Shown: positions 8,050 through 11,304 of the stretch, piece by piece | Numbering within the stretch: the first letter of the stretch is position 1 | How the letters are laid out: each line of letters begins with the position of its first letter | Origin: an uncultured bacterium | Lineage (GTDB): Bacteria; Bacillota; Clostridia; Oscillospirales; Acutalibacteraceae | Length of the DNA: 11,304 nucleotides | Direction of reading: 5' to 3' | Assembly: GCA_934875675.1 (NCBI GenBank) | Contig: CAKXIK010000059.1 | Span: 1,959 to 13,262 of the forward strand | Position numbers and translations under genes: made by a program | The notes under the pieces: generated by a model | What the model was told of the DNA's origin: nothing | Databases searched by the model: none | Seen by the model: the letters and a program-made list of their open reading frames with translations, nothing else

Positions 8050-8094
8050 AAAGCCAGTACCAAAAAAAGCAAGCTTTGATTTGGTACTGGCTTT
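8050..8094 (-). terminator. Hairpin downstream of the glycosyltransferase gene
   Basis: A perfect 15-base inverted repeat, AAAGCCAGTACCAAA (8050-8064) and TTTGGTACTGGCTTT (8080-8094), encloses a loop that itself contains AAAGC/GCTTT. It begins 15 bases past the glycosyltransferase stop on the minus strand. Only three T's follow the stem in either direction, so it may be a weak terminator or an RNA 3'-end stabiliser that works together with the adjacent hairpin at 7985-8033. Confidence 0.65.
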
Positions 8095-8109
8095 ATGGGC
8101 AATCAAGTA

Positions 8110-9150
8110 TTATGTTGCAGACTTTTCGGTTGCCTTCTTCTGCTTCTTTGGGGAAAGAGCAGGATATTTTTTTTCGTGTTGGGGAGCATGGATTGCTGGA
8201 ACATCTTTGCCCCTGAAAACAATGCTTGTCACAATTTCCTGCCAAGGTCTTCCCACAATAGGCAGGCGGGGAAGCTCAAACATCTGGAATTGCTCTTTTA
8301 CGTAGGCTAAATCACGATTCGTACCAGGCATCCGATTTTGTAAATGCATCATGATCAAATCTGAAACGACGTGCATGCGTACGACCGAAACACATTGTTT
8401 AACCGCTTTTTGATACTGTTCATATTCACCTGTTTGTTCAAAAAACGCACGTACAATCGCAACAGAATTGATATGTTCTTGCAGACGTTTATAAGTAATA
8501 TTGTGCATAATGCTGCTGCCCCGTTGAACATAATAGTAGAGTGGCTGAGGAATGAAGGCAATTTTTTTTGCATAATAAAAAACACGTGAAGTAGTAGCAA
8601 TATCTTCAAAACACATAGCAGGAAACCGTATGTTGTGGTCTGTGAACAAAGAAAGTTTATAAAGCTTATTCCAACTAAAATGATGTAAGGTAATATCTCG
8701 CATCAAACGGGAAATCGCCTTTTTCTCGTTTGATACGGCATAAATCCCCGGAAAAATTCGGAAACGAAGACCATTTTCAAACTGAAATTTGTATTCACAG
8801 CAAACAATATCAGCATCTTGTCTGACTATCTCAGTGTACATACGCTCCAAATAATCCTTGCGCAGAATATCATCACTATCCACAAACGCAACATATTCAC
8901 CCTGTGCACAGCGAATACCAACGTTACGTACTTCACCAAGACCTTTGTTTTCTTGGTTGATAACAATAAAATTGTTATTGCGCGCTGCATATTCCTGGAG
9001 AATGGATAAGCATCCATCGGTTGAACCATCGTTTATCAGGATAGCTTCAAAGTCGCGAAATGTTTGCTGTTCAATAGAATCCAAACAGGGACGAAGGTAT
9101 CCTTCAACATTATAGACAGGAACAACAACTGTAATTACAGGTCTGTTCAT
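8110..9150 (-). CDS. Family 2 glycosyltransferase (GT-A fold)
   Basis: Expected to transfer a sugar from a nucleotide-sugar donor, probably on the cytoplasmic face of the membrane. The 346 residues open with ITVVVPVYNVEGYL, then show D41 in NDGSTD, the metal-binding DxD as D91-S-D93 in FVDSDD, and FED at 181-183, where GT2 enzymes usually place the catalytic base region. No transmembrane segment is evident. The last 25 residues are lysine-rich and low in complexity (SPKKQKKATEKSAT). The ATG at 9150 follows AAGGAGGG on the minus strand. It starts 16 bases after the stop of the flippase-like membrane protein gene and is therefore probably co-transcribed with it. Resemblance to polysaccharide and teichoic-acid-type GT2 enzymes is general; donor and acceptor cannot be deduced. 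Confidence 0.9.
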   Translation of the reverse strand: MNRPVITVVVPVYNVEGYLRPCLDSIEQQTFRDFEAILINDGSTDGCLSILQEYAARNNNFIVINQENKGLGEVRNVGIRCAQGEYVAFVDSDDILRKDYLERMYTEIVRQDADIVCCEYKFQFENGLRFRIFPGIYAVSNEKKAISRLMRDITLHHFSWNKLYKLSLFTDHNIRFPAMCFEDIATTSRVFYYAKKIAFIPQPLYYYVQRGSSIMHNITYKRLQEHINSVAIVRAFFEQTGEYEQYQKAVKQCVSVVRMHVVSDLIMMHLQNRMPGTNRDLAYVKEQFQMFELPRLPIVGRPWQEIVTSIVFRGKDVPAIHAPQHEKKYPALSPKKQKKATEKSAT

Positions 9151-9166
9151 GTTTACCCTCCTTCAT

Positions 9167-10216
9167 TTATGCGGCATCAGAATGATTTGGTTCATCAAGC
9201 TTTGTTTTTTTGCTGATGCGGGCAAATGGTGCACCGAATGCAATCGCTGAATAATATGTGATGATTCTCCAGAGTAAAACAGCCGGCATCAAATGAGAGG
9301 CATCTTGGAAGAACATCTTGAACAGCATAACAAAACTGCCCTCGGATGCACCTGCTGCACCGGGAAGAGGAAAAAAGCAGACAACCATGCTGACAAAAGA
9401 GTTTGCTGCCAGCATATCAAACAGAGATGCACCGCTAAGACCAAATGCACGATAAATACAATATGGCACGATCAAAGTAGAAAAATATTGAACAATAGTG
9501 GCTAAAAAAGTGACAATCATCAATTTTTTCTGTTTCAGAATCGCTTTGGACTCCTGGTGAAACTGAGAAAGCTGGCTTTGAATTGAAACGGATGTAGCCT
9601 CCGGATTTTTAACAATGTGCAGTTTTGTTCCTAACCAGATTACTCCTTTGAGAATACTGGTCGTCAACTTGGGGTTCAAGGCAAAGAGGAAAAGAAACGA
9701 AATCACAACGACCTGAATCAAAAAACCGAACAAAGCAAGCAACATAAACCCGCTCACATGTGAGTGGAAAAAGCTATAGCGGAAAACAAGAAAGATAAAT
9801 GAAGAAAGTGTAAGCGTAGTCTGCCAGACAATGAATTTTTGAATCATAGTTGCACCCGCAACACCCGCACCAACCCCTTGTCTTGACATGCAGTAGATTT
9901 GCATAGGCTGCCCGCCGGAGGCAAAAGGAGTAATTGAGTTAAAATACTGCCCAACCATTGCCGCACGCATGCCGTGGCGGAACCGGTATCCCGGGCAGGA
10001 GTTCCTTGTAAAAGCATAAATCAAATAACCATCGGTAGCCCAATTGACGATCATACAAAAACATGATGCAGCAATCCACCAAGGATTGAGAGAAGAAAGG
10101 CTATGAATGAGGTCATCAACGCTGGACTCCTTGAACATGAAATAAACGATCAGAATTAATGTTAACACCATAATAGAAATATTAAAAATAGTGGATGCAC
10201 GCTTTTTCCTATCCAT
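9167..10216 (-). CDS. Flippase-like / lysylphosphatidylglycerol synthase TM-region family membrane protein
   Basis: A 349-residue integral membrane protein with roughly eight hydrophobic segments (for example residues 10-28, 46-69, 150-175, 225-250, 265-282 and 305-330). Two family hallmarks are clear: TPFASGGQP at 96-104 and PLPGAAGASEG at 283-293, matching the TPxxxGGQP and PxPGxxGxSE signatures of the MprF-type flippase domain family (LPG_synthase_TM, YbhN-like). The soluble aminoacyl-transfer domain of true MprF is absent, so lysinylation of lipids is not implied. The protein probably moves or handles a lipid-linked substrate. The ATG at 10216 is chosen because GGAGG sits four bases upstream; a TTG at 10246 would lengthen it but has no ribosome site. 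First gene of a two-gene operon with the glycosyltransferase. Confidence 0.88.
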   Translation of the reverse strand: MDRKKRASTIFNISIMVLTLILIVYFMFKESSVDDLIHSLSSLNPWWIAASCFCMIVNWATDGYLIYAFTRNSCPGYRFRHGMRAAMVGQYFNSITPFASGGQPMQIYCMSRQGVGAGVAGATMIQKFIVWQTTLTLSSFIFLVFRYSFFHSHVSGFMLLALFGFLIQVVVISFLFLFALNPKLTTSILKGVIWLGTKLHIVKNPEATSVSIQSQLSQFHQESKAILKQKKLMIVTFLATIVQYFSTLIVPYCIYRAFGLSGASLFDMLAANSFVSMVVCFFPLPGAAGASEGSFVMLFKMFFQDASHLMPAVLLWRIITYYSAIAFGAPFARISKKTKLDEPNHSDAA

Positions 10217-10274
10217 ATATCCTCCATGCAGGGCGGAAGCTCCCAAAAGATCCCGTCAATTTTATAACATACTA

Positions 10275-10303
10275 ATTAAACAACATTTGAGTGAAATTGT
10301 CAA
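10275..10303 (-). promoter_or_regulatory. Sigma-A-type promoter of the flippase/glycosyltransferase operon
   Basis: On the minus strand a perfect TTGACA (positions 10303-10298) is followed after exactly 17 bases by TTTAAT (10280-10275; 5 of 6 consensus bases). Transcription would begin near 10268, about 50 bases before the ATG at 10216. This is the best promoter match in the window. Confidence 0.75.
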
Positions 10304-10479
10304 GGAAGGTTACAGGAATGTAATAAAGAGAAAATGGCATTTCTATGGCTTTTTTCGTGTTTGCTGATGTAAAAAGGGACAAAAAAGTACCGTTCTGCAT
10401 AAGCTGTTATTAGCGTTAAAGTGTAACATTGTACACAGCAGGCAAAACTATGATCTAAGCGAGAGGAAGGGATATCATT

Positions 10480-10914
10480 ATGGACTATCAGTTGTTTGAT
10501 GAATTGGAACGGACACTGGAGGAACGCCAGTCCTTATTACATTTTGACAAAATACTCACCGATATGGCTCCGGAACGAGGGATACAGCAGATGCTTACTC
10601 AAATTGTTGCGGACGAAGAACAATCATTGATTGCGCTTCAAAGACTATACCACTCCTTCATGAAACAGGATTATACATTCGAAGATCGGCCAAATCCGCA
10701 AATAGTAGAATTTGAAGATGGGGTGAGGGCAAGATTACTTCGGGAAATTACTGCAGAGCAGGAATATGGAGATCAATTTGCCCGTGCAGTGGATGCTACC
10801 GTACGAAAATTATTGTTTGAACAATTCTGTGCAGCGATTAGTCGTGTGCAGCGCTTATTGTATGTATTTATTTCCACAGAAAAAAATAACCTCCGTCGTT
10901 CTGCCGGCGTATAA
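10480..10914 (+). CDS. Small helical protein, possibly ferritin-like fold without metal ligands
   Basis: A 144-residue acidic, soluble, mostly helical protein with no signal peptide. Two long helical halves (about residues 5-63 and 78-134) are joined by a linker rich in Pro, Asn and Asp (DRPNPQ). The pattern IVADEEQSLIALQRLYHSFM at 42-61 resembles the rubrerythrin/ferritin-like signature where DExxH is expected, but S49 stands at the histidine position; the second equivalent (about 118-130, AISRVQRLLYVF) lacks both Glu and His. E93 and E95 in AEQEY could be remnants of a third ligand helix. I offer the ferritin-like fold as a guess from helix layout; function is unknown. The start is supported by AGGAAGGG (10464-10471), eight bases upstream. 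It precedes a cation ATPase gene on the same strand by 78 bases, which suggests co-transcription. Confidence 0.75.
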   Translation: MDYQLFDELERTLEERQSLLHFDKILTDMAPERGIQQMLTQIVADEEQSLIALQRLYHSFMKQDYTFEDRPNPQIVEFEDGVRARLLREITAEQEYGDQFARAVDATVRKLLFEQFCAAISRVQRLLYVFISTEKNNLRRSAGV

Positions 10915-10922
10915 AAAGCATA

Positions 10923-10942
10923 ATTCCGGCATCAGCCGGAAT
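10923..10942 (+). other. Stem-loop between the small helical gene and the cation ATPase gene
   Basis: ATTCCGGC (10923-10930) pairs perfectly with GCCGGAAT (10935-10942) across the loop ATCA. No T-run follows, so it is not a standard terminator; it could attenuate, stabilise or separate messages between the two genes. Confidence 0.55.
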
Positions 10943-10978
10943 ACATATGAAGGAAAAACGCAGGATAAGCTGCAAAAA

Positions 10979-10986
10979 AAGGAGAG
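10979..10986 (+). promoter_or_regulatory. Ribosome binding site deciding the cation ATPase start
   Basis: AAGGAGAG lies directly before ATG 10987 but eight bases (counted from the end of GGAG) before ATG 10993. The spacing favours 10993 as the initiation codon. Confidence 0.7.
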
Positions 10987-10992
10987 ATGCGC

Positions 10993-11304
10993 ATGCAGTG
11001 GCACAGCTTGTCTGCTCAGGAAGTCCTGCGCAGACAGGGCGTCCGGGCAGAAAAAGGACTTTCTCCCGAAGAAGCGCAGCAACGATTGGCTCAATACGGA
11101 GGTAATCGTCTGACTCCGCCGGGACGGAAAGGAATTATTCGAAAGTTTTTAGAACAGTTTTCAGATTTCATGGTTATTATTCTGTTAATCGCGGCGGGAA
11201 TATCGTTTGCGACATCCATGATGGAAGAAAACGGAGACTTTGTTGACCCCATCATCATTCTGATCATCGTTATTTTAAATGCGGTAATCGGAGTGGTACA
11301 GGAG
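10993..11304 (+). CDS. P2-type cation-transporting ATPase, N-terminal part (calcium-ATPase-like)
   Basis: The first 104 codons of a gene that runs off the right edge. Residues 3-55 match the cation ATPase N-terminal domain (HSLSAQEVLRRQGV, GLSPEEAQQRLAQYGGN, then a basic linker and FLEQFSDF). Two transmembrane helices follow, about 59-77 and 85-102, separated by an acidic turn (EENGDFVD). The visible part ends in NAVIGVVQE, the conserved segment of P2 ATPases just after the second helix. This layout points to the P2A/SERCA-like subgroup, ATP-driven efflux of Ca2+ or another divalent cation. The phosphorylation motif DKTGT and the ion-binding helices lie outside the window, so the ion cannot be confirmed. 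It probably shares a transcript with the preceding small helical gene. Confidence 0.88.
   Translation, partial: MQWHSLSAQEVLRRQGVRAEKGLSPEEAQQRLAQYGGNRLTPPGRKGIIRKFLEQFSDFMVIILLIAAGISFATSMMEENGDFVDPIIILIIVILNAVIGVVQE

Noticed and set aside
8006..8609. Plus-strand open frames opposite the glycosyltransferase gene
   Set aside because: They lack ribosome sites, cross the hairpins, and lie antisense to a gene with clear GT2 motifs.
10217..10246. TTG start extending the flippase-like protein by ten residues
   Set aside because: The GGAGG site lies inside this extension and directs initiation at 10216.
10334..10372. 12-codon hydrophobic ORF (MAFLWLFSCLLM) between the divergent operons
   Set aside because: Only a weak AAAGAG precedes it and no conservation can be judged; it is likely chance in an AT-rich spacer, though a small leader peptide cannot be excluded.

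Overview
The window looks like a chromosomal segment of a low-to-mid GC, Gram-positive-type bacterium, most likely a member of the Clostridia (Firmicutes). The signs are strong AGGAGG-type ribosome binding sites in front of nearly every gene, intrinsic hairpin terminators, sigma-A-like promoters, a DUF815-type ATPase, and above all a paired GlgC/GlgD ADP-glucose pyrophosphorylase, which is typical of Firmicutes. Assignment to an order or genus is not possible from what I can see.

Layout: (a) 1-436, the 3' part of a cysteine-rich protein of unknown function (+ strand, cut by the left edge), converging through one shared hairpin terminator on (b) 501-1697, a DUF815 family AAA+-like ATPase (- strand). 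(c) 1698-2169 is an AT-rich divergent intergenic region carrying candidate promoters for both sides. (d) 2170-7964 is a complete glycogen synthesis operon in the order glgB-glgC-glgD-glgA, with gaps of 24 to 50 bases between genes and a strong terminator after glgA. (e) 8110-10216 is a two-gene minus-strand operon: a multi-pass membrane protein of the lysylphosphatidylglycerol-synthase/flippase-like family followed by a family 2 glycosyltransferase. It has a good sigma-A promoter and converges on glgA through two consecutive hairpins. (f) 10480-11304 is a small helical, possibly ferritin-like protein followed by the first 104 codons of a P2-type cation-transporting ATPase, which is cut by the right edge.

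The glg genes form one pathway. GlgC (catalytic) with GlgD (catalytically degenerate partner) makes ADP-glucose from glucose-1-phosphate and ATP; GlgA polymerises it into alpha-1,4-glucan; GlgB adds alpha-1,6 branches. No glycogen phosphorylase or debranching gene follows, since the operon is terminated directly after glgA. The flippase-like protein and glycosyltransferase probably act on an envelope glycolipid or polymer, but their substrate cannot be read from the sequence.

I found no CRISPR array, tRNA, rRNA, insertion sequence or phage gene. Most of the window is ordinary housekeeping content. The points most worth a second look are a GlgA whose normally conserved ADP-glucose-binding lysine (position 15, in the KxGGL motif) is alanine while its other active-site residues sit at exactly the E. 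coli positions, the cysteine-rich protein with a CCD/CCD/CCH repeat, and the small protein that looks like a ferritin-like fold stripped of its metal ligands.
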